This document shows positions 1-6,159 of a stretch of 7,529 bases of DNA, one piece after another; position 1 is the first letter of the stretch, and every line of letters begins with the position of its first letter. The position numbers were made by a program, and so were the translations under genes. This DNA comes from Leucobacter sp. UBA1945 (GTDB lineage Bacteria; Actinomycetota; Actinomycetes; Actinomycetales; Microbacteriaceae), in the NCBI GenBank assembly GCA_002336855.1, contig DDEV01000069.1:1-7529 (forward strand), written 5' to 3'. The notes under the pieces are model-generated. The model saw only the letters and a list, made by a program, of their open reading frames with translations. It was not told where the DNA came from and did no database searches.

Positions 1-2
1 CG

Positions 3-134
3 CAGGTTGCTCGCGCACCGGCTCCTGCGCAGCAGGGCGGCCAGCCGCTGCTGCCGTGGCCGACCTATCCCGACGGGCGCCCGTTGCCCGCCGGTGCAAA
101 CGGACAACCCGACTTCAGCGTGCTGGGAAGGTGA
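3..134 (+). CDS. C-terminal fragment of an unidentified protein (5' truncated by window edge)
   Basis: The third frame is open from the window edge to a TGA at 132-134, giving 43 residues rich in Ala, Pro, Gln and Gly that end in DFSVLGR. The Pro/Gln-rich stretch followed by PWPTYPDGRPLP looks like a flexible, exposed tail rather than a folded domain. No family can be named from this piece. Support for it being a real gene end comes from its stop, which overlaps the GTG start of the next gene (GTGA at 131-134), the same coupling style seen elsewhere in the window. Frames 1 and 2 are also open here, so the frame choice rests on this junction and on composition. Confidence 0.5.
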   Translation, partial: QVARAPAPAQQGGQPLLPWPTYPDGRPLPAGANGQPDFSVLGR

Positions 135-643
135 GCGGGGGCCTAAGCCTCAAGATCCGCCCGATTCGCGACACCGAGATCGCGGCGGTCAGCGCGCTCA
201 CTGTCGAGGCATATACCTCGAGCTACGAGATCAACGGCAACTACCTGAAGGAGCTCGGCCGGGTCGCCGAGCGTGTGCGCACGCAGCAGGTGTGGGTCGC
301 GGTCGATGCTGAGACTGATGAGCTGCTCGGCACGGTATCCACCCCGCTGCCCGGCGAGCGGCTCAGCGACTTCTCGCTGCTGAGCGACATGGACTTTCGC
401 CTGCTCGCGACCACGCCGGCTGCGCGCGGACGAGGAATCGGCAGAGCGCTCGTCGAACACTGTGCAGGCCTCGCGCGCGAGCGGGGCGCTTCGCGGCTCG
501 TGCTGCACACGGGTGCCGACATGGATCTGGCGGTGCGCCTCTACGAGAGCATGGGCTTCGAGCGGCTCTCCGAGATCGAAGAGAACTTTCCGTACCCGCC
601 TGGCGTGTGGTACGCGGTGAAGGTCTACGGCCGCGCGCTGTAA
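131..643 (+). CDS. GNAT-family N-acetyltransferase
   Basis: This 170-residue protein is about the usual length of a single-domain GCN5-related acetyltransferase, which moves an acetyl group from acetyl-CoA to an amine. The acetyl-CoA pyrophosphate-binding loop (motif A) is visible as RGRGIG at residues 99-104, preceded by LLATTPAA and followed by the helix RALVEHCAGLARERG. Motif B appears as LYESMGFER at about residues 137-145. The N-terminal IRPIRDTEI is the typical first beta strand and helix. I chose the GTG at 131 because it overlaps the preceding stop by 3 nt. An in-frame ATG at 56 would add 25 atypical residues and overlap the upstream gene by about 80 nt. The Shine-Dalgarno match (GGGA at 125-128) lies too close to be convincing, so translation probably depends on coupling. 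The substrate cannot be inferred; protein N-terminus, antibiotic or small-molecule acetylation are all possible. Confidence 0.88.
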   Translation: MSGGLSLKIRPIRDTEIAAVSALTVEAYTSSYEINGNYLKELGRVAERVRTQQVWVAVDAETDELLGTVSTPLPGERLSDFSLLSDMDFRLLATTPAARGRGIGRALVEHCAGLARERGASRLVLHTGADMDLAVRLYESMGFERLSEIEENFPYPPGVWYAVKVYGRAL

Positions 644-721
644 CGCCGCACTTCAACGATGAGTGCAGTCGCGTCGGCGCACGTGCTGCCCCTTGGGCTC
701 ACTCCGCGTTTCTGAGTGCGA

Positions 722-745
722 ATGCGCGCACATGCCTGCGCGTAT
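722..745 (+). terminator. Candidate terminator hairpin downstream of the acetyltransferase gene
   Basis: An inverted repeat with 9-bp arms (722-730 and 737-745, one G-U pair) encloses the 6-nt loop CATGCC. It lies about 80 nt after the acetyltransferase stop and before the next promoter. No T run follows, so it is not a classical intrinsic terminator; U-less hairpins are common at actinobacterial gene ends. A role is inferred only from position and stem strength. Confidence 0.3.
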
Positions 746-814
746 CCATGCCCGCCGCAGTGAGTTCGCGCGCAAGAAATCACGACGATCTCACCACGGA
801 AACTTCATCAGACC

Positions 815-844
815 TTGTACATCGGATGAATGTTAGGTTAGGCT
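815..844 (+). promoter_or_regulatory. Putative promoter of the siderophore importer operon
   Basis: A weak -35 (TTGTAC, 815-820) is separated by 18 bp from TAGGCT (839-844), a -10 form often embedded in actinobacterial iron boxes. Transcription would start near 851, giving a leader of about 95 nt before the GTG at 946. The -35 matches consensus only at TTG, so the exact boxes are uncertain. The presence of a promoter here is well supported by the overlapping operator and the change of operon. Confidence 0.5.
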
Positions 845-851
845 CACCTTT
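833..851 (+). promoter_or_regulatory. DtxR/IdeR-type iron box (operator)
   Basis: The 19-bp site at 833-851 matches the DtxR/IdeR consensus TTAGGTTAGSCTAACCTAA at 16 of 19 positions. The left arm TTAGGTTAG is perfect and the right arm CTCACCTTT matches 6 of 9. It covers the proposed -10 and start point, the classical position for an Fe(II)-dependent repressor to block RNA polymerase. The expected outcome is that the downstream importer is off when iron is plentiful and on when iron is scarce. It is the only such box I found in the window, and it lies 95 bp before the receptor gene. Confidence 0.85.
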
Positions 852-870
852 GTTCGACCTCCTCCGAACA
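851..870 (+). other. 5'-end hairpin of the importer mRNA leader
   Basis: TGTTCG (851-856) and CGAACA (865-870) form perfect 6-bp arms around an 8-nt loop, at the predicted 5' end of the transcript. Its right arm is also complementary over 5 nt to TGTTC at 897-901, which lies inside the loop of the following terminator-like stem, so two alternative foldings are possible. The pairings are seen directly; any regulatory role is inference. Confidence 0.4.
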
Positions 871-871
871 G

Positions 872-914
872 GGCCGCGCCGATGCTGCAAACCCAGTGTT
901 CTGCGCGGCCTTTT
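872..914 (+). terminator. Terminator-like stem with T run inside the importer leader (possible attenuator)
   Basis: GGCCGCGC at 872-879 is perfectly complementary to GCGCGGCC at 903-910. The 8-bp all-GC stem encloses a 23-nt loop and is followed directly by TTTT (911-914). This is the form of a short intrinsic terminator. It lies after the predicted promoter and iron box and 31 nt before the receptor start codon, so it could terminate or pause transcription before the importer genes. The T run is short and the loop long, which lowers confidence. It could instead be a 5' mRNA-stabilising structure, or the terminator of an older upstream transcript. Confidence 0.45.
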
Positions 915-945
915 GTATGTGAACTGAGACGAAAGAAGATCCGAC

Positions 946-1941
946 GTGTCCCTCCGTACCACCCGAATCGCAAGCGCGGCGTCGCTGCTGCTTGCGGCGG
1001 CCCTCACGCTCTCCGCATGCTCAACGGCCGCTCCTGCAGAGCAAGAGAAGGCTCCCGCTGCGAACACAGTGACCATCACCGACAACCACGGAGAGGTCGA
1101 GGTGCCCGTGAACCCGGCGCGCGTCGTGGCGCTCGACAACACCGTGCTCGACACGCTGAGCGACTGGGACGTCGAGCTCGTGGCGGCACCAAAGGGAGTG
1201 ATGGGGTCGGCATGGCCCGAGTACACCGACGACGAAGAGGTGCTCGACGTCGGCAACCACCGGGAGCCCAATCTCGAGGTGATCGTTGGGGCGCAGCCTG
1301 ACCTGATCATCGGAGGCTACCGCTTCGGCGACTACTACGACGACCTCAAGGCGCAGAACCCCGACGCCGTGGTCATCGAGATCAACCCGCGCGACGACGA
1401 AGAGCTCTTCTCGGAGCTGCAGCGACAGACCGAGATTCTCGGCCAGATCTTTGATCGCGAAGCAGCCGCAGCAGCGGTGAACGCAGACCTCGACGAGGCG
1501 ATCTCTGGCGCCAAGAAGGCATACAACGGAACCGACACCGTCATGGCAGTGAACACTTCGGGCGGCACGATCGGCTACCTCGCGCCGGTGGTCGGCCGGT
1601 CACTCGGGCCCGTGTACCCCGCTCTCGGTCTTGTGCCGGCACTCGACGCAGAGGGTGACGATGACCACAAGGGTAACGACATCGGTGTCGAGGCGATTGC
1701 GCAGTCGAACCCCGCATGGATCTTCGCGCTCGATCGTGACGCGGCCTTCGTGCCAGAGGATCGCGAGGCCGGATCCCTTCCGGCGAACGAGCTGATCACC
1801 AATTCTGAGGCGCTGCAGAACGTGCAGGCAGTACAGAGCGACCAGATCGTGATCCTCGACCCGAACTTCTACCTGACCGAGGGCATCCAGGCCTACACCG
1901 CGCTGTTCGGTCAGATCGAGGCTGCGTTCACCAAGGCATGA
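946..1941 (+). CDS. Ferric-siderophore ABC transporter substrate-binding lipoprotein
   Basis: This 331-residue extracytoplasmic receptor is expected to capture an iron-loaded siderophore and deliver it to the permease pair encoded next. The N-terminus has basic residues, a hydrophobic core and the lipobox LSAC with the lipid-modified Cys at residue 25, so the mature protein is a membrane-anchored lipoprotein. The mature start (NTVTITDNHGEVEVPVNPARVVALD) and the pattern VLDTLSDW...QPDLIIGGYR are those of the class III (TroA/FhuD-like) binding fold. The overall pattern resembles the petrobactin/catecholate receptors YclQ, FatB and CeuE. The GTG at 946 was chosen because it gives a complete signal peptide; a weak purine-rich site (GAAAGAAG, 931-938) precedes it. 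The stop overlaps the next start as ATGA. Expression should be iron-repressed through the box at 833-851. The exact siderophore is unknown, and no siderophore biosynthesis gene is in the window. Confidence 0.93.
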   Translation: MSLRTTRIASAASLLLAAALTLSACSTAAPAEQEKAPAANTVTITDNHGEVEVPVNPARVVALDNTVLDTLSDWDVELVAAPKGVMGSAWPEYTDDEEVLDVGNHREPNLEVIVGAQPDLIIGGYRFGDYYDDLKAQNPDAVVIEINPRDDEELFSELQRQTEILGQIFDREAAAAAVNADLDEAISGAKKAYNGTDTVMAVNTSGGTIGYLAPVVGRSLGPVYPALGLVPALDAEGDDDHKGNDIGVEAIAQSNPAWIFALDRDAAFVPEDREAGSLPANELITNSEALQNVQAVQSDQIVILDPNFYLTEGIQAYTALFGQIEAAFTKA

Positions 1942-2936
1942 GCCAAGCGTTGACCACCGACACCCCAGGGGTGCCCGCACGAAGACGTGGGCGCCCCTGG
2001 GCGCTGCCCGCCGCCATCGCGGCAGTGCTGATCCTGCTCGGCATCTCGCTCTCGATCGGAGCCTTCGACATTCTCGGCGACGAGTTCGGCTCCGAGATGT
2101 TTTGGATCACTCGGGTGCCGCGCACGCTTGCCCTCGTACTCGCAGGTGCGGCGATCGCAACGAGCGGCTTGGTCATGCAGGTGCTCACGCAGAACAGGTT
2201 CGTCGATGCCACCACCTCGGGCACCACTGAATGGGCGGCGCTCGGGCTGCTGCTCACCGCGCTGCTGCTGCCAGGCATCGGCCTCGTCGGCAAGATGGTC
2301 ATCTCGAGCGTTTTCGCCTTCGTGGGCGCGATGGTGTTCATGGGCATACTGCGCCGCGTGGTGATTCGCACGACTCTCGTGGTGCCACTGATCGGCATCA
2401 TGTTGGGGGCCGTAGTGAGCGCGCTCACCACCTTTCTCGCCGCACAGTTCAATCTGCTGCAGATGCTTGGCACCTGGTTTCTCGGGAGCTTCGGCGAGAT
2501 CGTGCGGGGGCGCTACGAGGTGCTGTGGGTCGTCGCCGTCGTGACGCTGCTCGTGTTTCTGATGGCAGATCGCATCACGGTCGCCGGGCTCGGCAAGGAT
2601 CTCGCGACCGGCGTCGGCGTTCGCTACGAGGCGATTCTGGTCGCAGGTACCGCGCTCGTCGCGGTCGCGGCGGGTGTGACCACGGTCGTGGTCGGGTTTC
2701 TGCCACTGCTGGGGCTCGTCGTGCCCAACATCGTTTCGATGATCCGCGGTGATGATGTGCGCAGCAATCTTCCCTGGGTCGTGCTTGGCGGCACAGCGCT
2801 CGTGACGCTCTGCGACATCATCGGTCGAACCGTCAATATGCCGTTCGAGGTGCCCGTCTCGCTGGTGCTCGGAGCAGTGGGCTCGGTAGTGTTTGTCGCG
2901 CTGCTGCTGCGGCAGGCGAAAGCTGGGGCGCTGTGA
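1938..2936 (+). CDS. FecCD-family siderophore ABC permease (first subunit, YclN-like)
   Basis: This 332-residue polytopic protein has a short Arg-rich cytoplasmic N-terminus (residues 14-19) and many hydrophobic segments, as in the roughly 9-10 helices of the BtuC/FecCD family. Family marks are RVPRTLALVLAGAA (from residue 59) followed by SGLVMQVLTQNRFVD, the ATPase-facing region GLGKDLATGVGVRY, and the late motif GFLPLLGLVVPNIVSMIRGDD. The usual Asn-Pro of the NPLADP motif is replaced by NRFVD, which fits the YclN-type branch. It should pair with the next gene product to form the transmembrane channel. Its ATG overlaps the receptor stop (ATGA, 1938-1941) and its own stop overlaps the next start, so it is translationally coupled on both sides. 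No strong Shine-Dalgarno is visible. Confidence 0.93.
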   Translation: MSQALTTDTPGVPARRRGRPWALPAAIAAVLILLGISLSIGAFDILGDEFGSEMFWITRVPRTLALVLAGAAIATSGLVMQVLTQNRFVDATTSGTTEWAALGLLLTALLLPGIGLVGKMVISSVFAFVGAMVFMGILRRVVIRTTLVVPLIGIMLGAVVSALTTFLAAQFNLLQMLGTWFLGSFGEIVRGRYEVLWVVAVVTLLVFLMADRITVAGLGKDLATGVGVRYEAILVAGTALVAVAAGVTTVVVGFLPLLGLVVPNIVSMIRGDDVRSNLPWVVLGGTALVTLCDIIGRTVNMPFEVPVSLVLGAVGSVVFVALLLRQAKAGAL

Positions 2937-3961
2937 GCGGGATCGCGCAGCTCTCGAGCGTCGGCACGCTTCCGCCCGCGCCCCCGGTTGCAAGCGGGCG
3001 ATGGCGCAGGATGGTTCCCGTTGCGGTGACACTCGCGGCTGCGACGGCGCTCGCCGTCGCGATCCTCGTGTATGCAAACCCAGCCCCGCCGGGCACGGGT
3101 GCGTTCTGGATCATCGTGCAGTCGCGACTCGTGTCGCTCGGCACGATACTGCTCGTCGCGGTGGCGCAGGCAGTCGCCACCGTACTGTTTCATACGATCA
3201 CCGCGAACCGAATTCTGACGCCGTCGATTCTCGGATTCGACGCGCTGTACGTGCTCAGCCAGACCGCGCTCGTCTTTCTGTTCGGGGTGTCGTCGACGGG
3301 CATGGAGGGCATACCGAAGATCGTGGCGCAGAGTGCGCTGATGATCGTGTTCGCGACGCTGCTCTACGGCTGGCTCTTCTCTGGGCGAAGAGCGAACCTG
3401 CACCTGATGCTGCTCGTCGGCGTGGTGCTCGGCATCGCGTTCGCATCGACCGCGAGTTTCTTGCAGCGCATGCTGACGCCGAGCGAATTCGACGTGCTGA
3501 GCGCCAGGCTGTTCGGCAGCATCAGCAAGGCAGACCCCGCCTATCTGCCGATCGCGGGGCTGATCGTGGCGGGCATTCTCGTCTACGTGTGGTCTCGCAG
3601 GCGCAGCTACGACGTGCTCGCACTCGGGCGAGACGTCTCGGTGGGGCTCGGCCTGCGATATCGCCGGGAGGTGGTGGTCTCTCTCGTGCTTGTTGCCGTG
3701 CTGGTGTCTGTCTCGGCGACCATGGTGGGCCCGATGACGTTCTACGGCTTTCTGGTCGCAACTCTTGCGTATCAGTTTGCGCCGGGGGATCGCCACGCCG
3801 ATGTGCTGCCGCTCGCGATCGGCATCGGTCTCGTTACCCTGCTCGCCGCGACGTTCGTGCTGCGGCATCTCTTCTCTGCTGCGGGGCTCGTAACCGTGAT
3901 CATCGAGTTCGTCGGCGGAACGCTGTTCCTGATCGTGCTGTTGAGAAAGGGGCTCCGATGA
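2933..3961 (+). CDS. FecCD-family siderophore ABC permease (second subunit, YclO-like)
   Basis: This 342-residue membrane protein is the second half of the importer channel. After a Pro-rich hydrophilic N-terminus of about 25 residues comes a first helix (about 28-47). The family segment FHTITANRILTPSILGFDAL follows at about 86-105, matching the conserved Q/N-R-x-L-x-P-x-x-LG block of FecCD permeases and closest to the YclO form. A cytoplasmic coupling segment is seen at ALGRDVSVGLGLRYRRE, and VGPMTFYGFLVATLAYQF corresponds to the late conserved 'G.I.F.GL..P' region. The start is GTG at 2933, overlapping the previous stop as GTGA. An alternative ATG at 3011 (residue 27) would remove the Pro-rich tail and cannot be excluded. 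The stop overlaps the ATPase start by 4 nt. Confidence 0.92.
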   Translation: MSGIAQLSSVGTLPPAPPVASGRWRRMVPVAVTLAAATALAVAILVYANPAPPGTGAFWIIVQSRLVSLGTILLVAVAQAVATVLFHTITANRILTPSILGFDALYVLSQTALVFLFGVSSTGMEGIPKIVAQSALMIVFATLLYGWLFSGRRANLHLMLLVGVVLGIAFASTASFLQRMLTPSEFDVLSARLFGSISKADPAYLPIAGLIVAGILVYVWSRRRSYDVLALGRDVSVGLGLRYRREVVVSLVLVAVLVSVSATMVGPMTFYGFLVATLAYQFAPGDRHADVLPLAIGIGLVTLLAATFVLRHLFSAAGLVTVIIEFVGGTLFLIVLLRKGLR

Positions 3962-4749
3962 GTCAGACGGGTGCGCGCGCCTCGCGTGGAATCGAGCTGA
4001 GAGGCGTTGAGAAACACTATGCCGGCCGTCACGTGCTCGGCCCGATCGACCTCGCCATCGAGCCCGGCGGCGTGACCGCCCTCATCGGGGCGAACGGGGC
4101 GGGCAAGTCGACCATGCTTACGATCATCGGGAGACTGCTCGAGGCCGATAGCGGCAGGGTAGAGGTCGGTGGCCTCGACGTACGCCTCGCGAAGTCGAGG
4201 GAGCTCGCGAAGGTCGTCTCGATTCTGCGCCAGGAGAATCACTTCATGGCGCGACTCACCGTGGAGCAGCTCGTCACGTTCGGCCGGTTTCCGCATTCTG
4301 CGGGACGGCTCACGCAGGCGGATCGGCGCGCGATTCATGCCGCCATCGCATTTCTCGACCTGTCGGGGTTTGAGAATCGGTTCATCGACGAGCTCTCGGG
4401 AGGCCAGCGGCAGCGCGCCTTCGTGGCGATGGTGCTCGCCCAAGACACCGACTACGTGCTGCTCGACGAGCCGTTGACCGGCCTAGACATGCGCCATGCG
4501 GTCGGCATGATGGGGCAGGTGCGCGCGGCTGCTGACGCGCTCGGCAAGACGATTGTGCTCGTGATCCACGACGTGAACTTTGCGGCCGCCTACGCGGATC
4601 GCATCGTCGCGCTCGCCGACGGGAGGGTGATCGCGTCAGGCACCCCCGAAGAGATCATCACGCCCGAGGTGCTCGAGCTGGTGTTCAAGACTCCGGTCGA
4701 GGTGCTCGAGCACGGCGGAAAGCGGGTGGCGGTCTACTACCGGCCCTGA
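3958..4749 (+). CDS. Siderophore ABC transporter ATP-binding protein (YclP-like)
   Basis: This 263-residue cytoplasmic ATPase powers the importer. All nucleotide-binding motifs are intact: Walker A GANGAGKST (44-52), Q-loop Gln92 in ILRQENH, signature LSGGQRQR (146-153), Walker B YVLLDEP (166-172), D-loop GLD (175-177) and switch His204 in VIHDVNF. The segment between Q-loop and signature (LVTFGRFPHSAGRLT) and the block AQDTDYVLLDEPL are characteristic of the iron-siderophore YclP/FatE branch. The ATG at 3958 overlaps the permease stop and has the best ribosome site in the operon (AGAAAGGGG just upstream, 5 nt spacing). The reading frame stays open upstream inside the permease gene, but that part is a shadow. 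The 3' end runs 13 bp into the convergent hemA coding region. Confidence 0.96.
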   Translation: MSQTGARASRGIELRGVEKHYAGRHVLGPIDLAIEPGGVTALIGANGAGKSTMLTIIGRLLEADSGRVEVGGLDVRLAKSRELAKVVSILRQENHFMARLTVEQLVTFGRFPHSAGRLTQADRRAIHAAIAFLDLSGFENRFIDELSGGQRQRAFVAMVLAQDTDYVLLDEPLTGLDMRHAVGMMGQVRAAADALGKTIVLVIHDVNFAAAYADRIVALADGRVIASGTPEEIITPEVLELVFKTPVEVLEHGGKRVAVYYRP

Positions 4750-6071
4750 GCCGGTGAGTCTCGGCGAGGTTCGGGGGCGTCAGCATCGCGGGTTTCTGCC
4801 GAGTCGACGTCGAGGCCGAAGAGCGCGTTGAGCGCCTCGGTCGCTTCGCCGGTCTTTCCCGCCCTCGCGAGTGATCGAATGCGGGTCATCGGTTCGTGCA
4901 GCAGACGCCCGGTCAGTCGGCGCAACGACTCCTCGCCCAGCTGCGCATCGGCGCCGCGCCCCTCAGGGTGCAGTCGACGCACTCTGCAGAGTTCGTCTTC
5001 CAAGATCGAGAGCACGTGGGTGCGAAAGCTCAGCAGGCTCGGAAGCGCGTCTCGTTCTGCCTGCGCGGCCGCGAACTCGGCGGCCGCCTCTCGAACGATC
5101 TGTAGGGCCTCGGCCTCGGCGCCCAGTTCTGAGACTGAGGCGTGCGCCGTGATCGTCTGCAGGTCGAGCAGGGTCACGCCCGGCGCGGCGGTGATGCCCG
5201 GATCGATGTTGCGGGGCATGCCGAGGTCGATCAGTAGCCGTTCGTGCTCGGCCGGTGCGGTGCGCAGTTCGTCGAGGGTGAGCGCCGGGTGCTCTACCCG
5301 GCTGCACGCGATAACGAGCTGTGCTCGGCTGAGCGCTGACGCGAGGCCCTCCGTTGCCACGGAGGTGAGGTCGCGGCGTTCGCAGAATGAGGCAGCCCGA
5401 CCCGAAGGTGAGAACACCTCGATGCCCAGCGCACCCCTGGCCCGTAGCGCCGCGACGGTGGCCCCCGCATACGTGCCGGTACCGATGAGCAGCACTCGAG
5501 CGGTGCTCCAGTCAGTGACTCGGCTCTCTGCCATGCGCAGGGAGAGGTCGACGAGCGACCTGCCGGCAGATTGCAGGCCAGTGCGGTTCTTCACCGCGCG
5601 CGAGGTGCGTGTCGCAGCCTGAAAGAGTTGCTCGAGTGGGTGCGTCAGGGTCCCCGCTCGCTGCGCGGCTGAGTGCGCGCGTCGCACCTGGCCTGCGATC
5701 TCCTCTTCGCCCTTCGCGGCGGAGTGGAGGCCCGACGCGACGCCGATGAGGTGCTCGGCTGCGAGTTGCCCCGAGAACACCCGCGCGTGATCGGCGAGCG
5801 TCTCGGGCGCGATGTTCACAGTCTCGGCGATCCTCGCCATTGCAGCTTCTGCGGCACTTTCGATGTCGGAGCCCGCGGACGCACCCGCCGTCGCCCCGGT
5901 GCCCGGCACGTCGAGGTAGGCCTCGAAGCGGTTGCAGGTTGAAAGCAACACAGCGCCTCGGGCCAAGCCTGCGTCAGAGTTCGACTCGGCGATGTCTGAT
6001 TCGTGACGGGAGAGCAGTTCGAGCAGCGAGAACGGTGCCGTTCGGTGATCAAAGGAGAGGCAGAGCAGCAT
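4737..6071 (-). CDS. hemA: Glutamyl-tRNA reductase
   Basis: HemA reduces the glutamate carried on tRNA-Glu to glutamate-1-semialdehyde with NADPH, the committed first step of C5-pathway tetrapyrrole synthesis in the cytoplasm. The 444-residue length is normal for actinobacteria. The start MLLCLSFDHRTAPFSLLE is typical. The catalytic Cys is Cys46 in LLSTCNRFEAY. An Ala/Gly-rich loop (about 58-77) follows, then SGLHSAAKGEEEIAGQV (113-129), the equivalent of the conserved GE-x-QI-x-GQV block. The nucleotide-binding turn is GTGTYAG (197-203), in place of the usual GAGxM. The C-terminal third matches the helical dimerisation domain. The ATG at 6071 has only a weak upstream ribosome site. The gene is divergent from hemE, sharing a 114-bp control region, and converges on the importer ATPase gene with a 13-bp overlap. 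In this family HemA is often controlled by haem-dependent turnover, which the sequence cannot show. Confidence 0.96.
   Translation of the reverse strand: MLLCLSFDHRTAPFSLLELLSRHESDIAESNSDAGLARGAVLLSTCNRFEAYLDVPGTGATAGASAGSDIESAAEAAMARIAETVNIAPETLADHARVFSGQLAAEHLIGVASGLHSAAKGEEEIAGQVRRAHSAAQRAGTLTHPLEQLFQAATRTSRAVKNRTGLQSAGRSLVDLSLRMAESRVTDWSTARVLLIGTGTYAGATVAALRARGALGIEVFSPSGRAASFCERRDLTSVATEGLASALSRAQLVIACSRVEHPALTLDELRTAPAEHERLLIDLGMPRNIDPGITAAPGVTLLDLQTITAHASVSELGAEAEALQIVREAAAEFAAAQAERDALPSLLSFRTHVLSILEDELCRVRRLHPEGRGADAQLGEESLRRLTGRLLHEPMTRIRSLARAGKTGEATEALNALFGLDVDSAETRDADAPEPRRDSPAQGR
4739..4755. terminator. Small hairpin at the convergent ATPase/hemA junction
   Basis: ACCGGC (4739-4744) and GCCGGT (4750-4755) form perfect 6-bp arms around the 5-nt loop CCTGA. 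The hairpin holds the ATPase stop codon and touches the hemA stop codon. No T run follows on either strand, so it is weak as an intrinsic terminator. It is still the only symmetric structure I see where two convergent transcripts meet, and a bidirectional role is possible. Confidence 0.3.
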
Positions 6072-6146
6072 AACGAATCTTGCGGCACCTTCTGGGGAAA
6101 TCGAGGGCCCTCTGACGGGGAGTCTCAGGCGAAGTTGAGTAAAGCA

Positions 6147-6159
6147 GATGTTTCACATC
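6147..6159. repeat. Operator-like palindrome upstream of hemE
   Basis: GATGT (6147-6151) and ACATC (6155-6159) are perfect 5-bp arms around TTC, a compact 13-bp dyad of the size bound by dimeric repressors. It sits about 27 bp before the hemE start codon, just upstream of the candidate -10. No regulator can be named for it. Confidence 0.4.

Noticed and set aside
661..703. GAGTG...CACTC complementary pair after the acetyltransferase gene
   Set aside because: Only 5 bp with a 33-nt gap and no T run; the 722-745 hairpin is a better candidate terminator.
857..864. Leader hairpin loop ACCTCCTC, resembling the 3' end of 16S rRNA (anti-Shine-Dalgarno)
   Set aside because: The receptor gene's own purine-rich site lacks the GGAG needed to pair with it, so no sequestering function is supported. 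A short match like this is easily chance.
882..1301. Plus-strand frame from an ATG in the leader hairpin loop, overlapping the receptor gene
   Set aside because: There is no ribosome site, the product is Arg/Gly/Ala-rich, and it runs out of frame through the receptor signal peptide and N-terminal domain.
1911..3077. Long minus-strand open frame (388 codons) opposite the first permease gene
   Set aside because: Its translation is dominated by Arg, His, Gln and Asp with no recognisable domain, and it lies antisense to a clear FecCD permease. Long antisense frames are expected from high-GC codon bias.
2624..3868. Long minus-strand open frame (414 codons) opposite both permease genes
   Set aside because: Same low-information Arg/His-rich composition, no start context, and fully explained as the complement of conserved coding sequence.
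2893..3957. N-terminal extension of the ATPase frame by about 355 codons
   Set aside because: It is an out-of-frame, Arg-rich reading of the second permease gene. The ATPase family starts close to the ATG at 3958, which has a good ribosome site.
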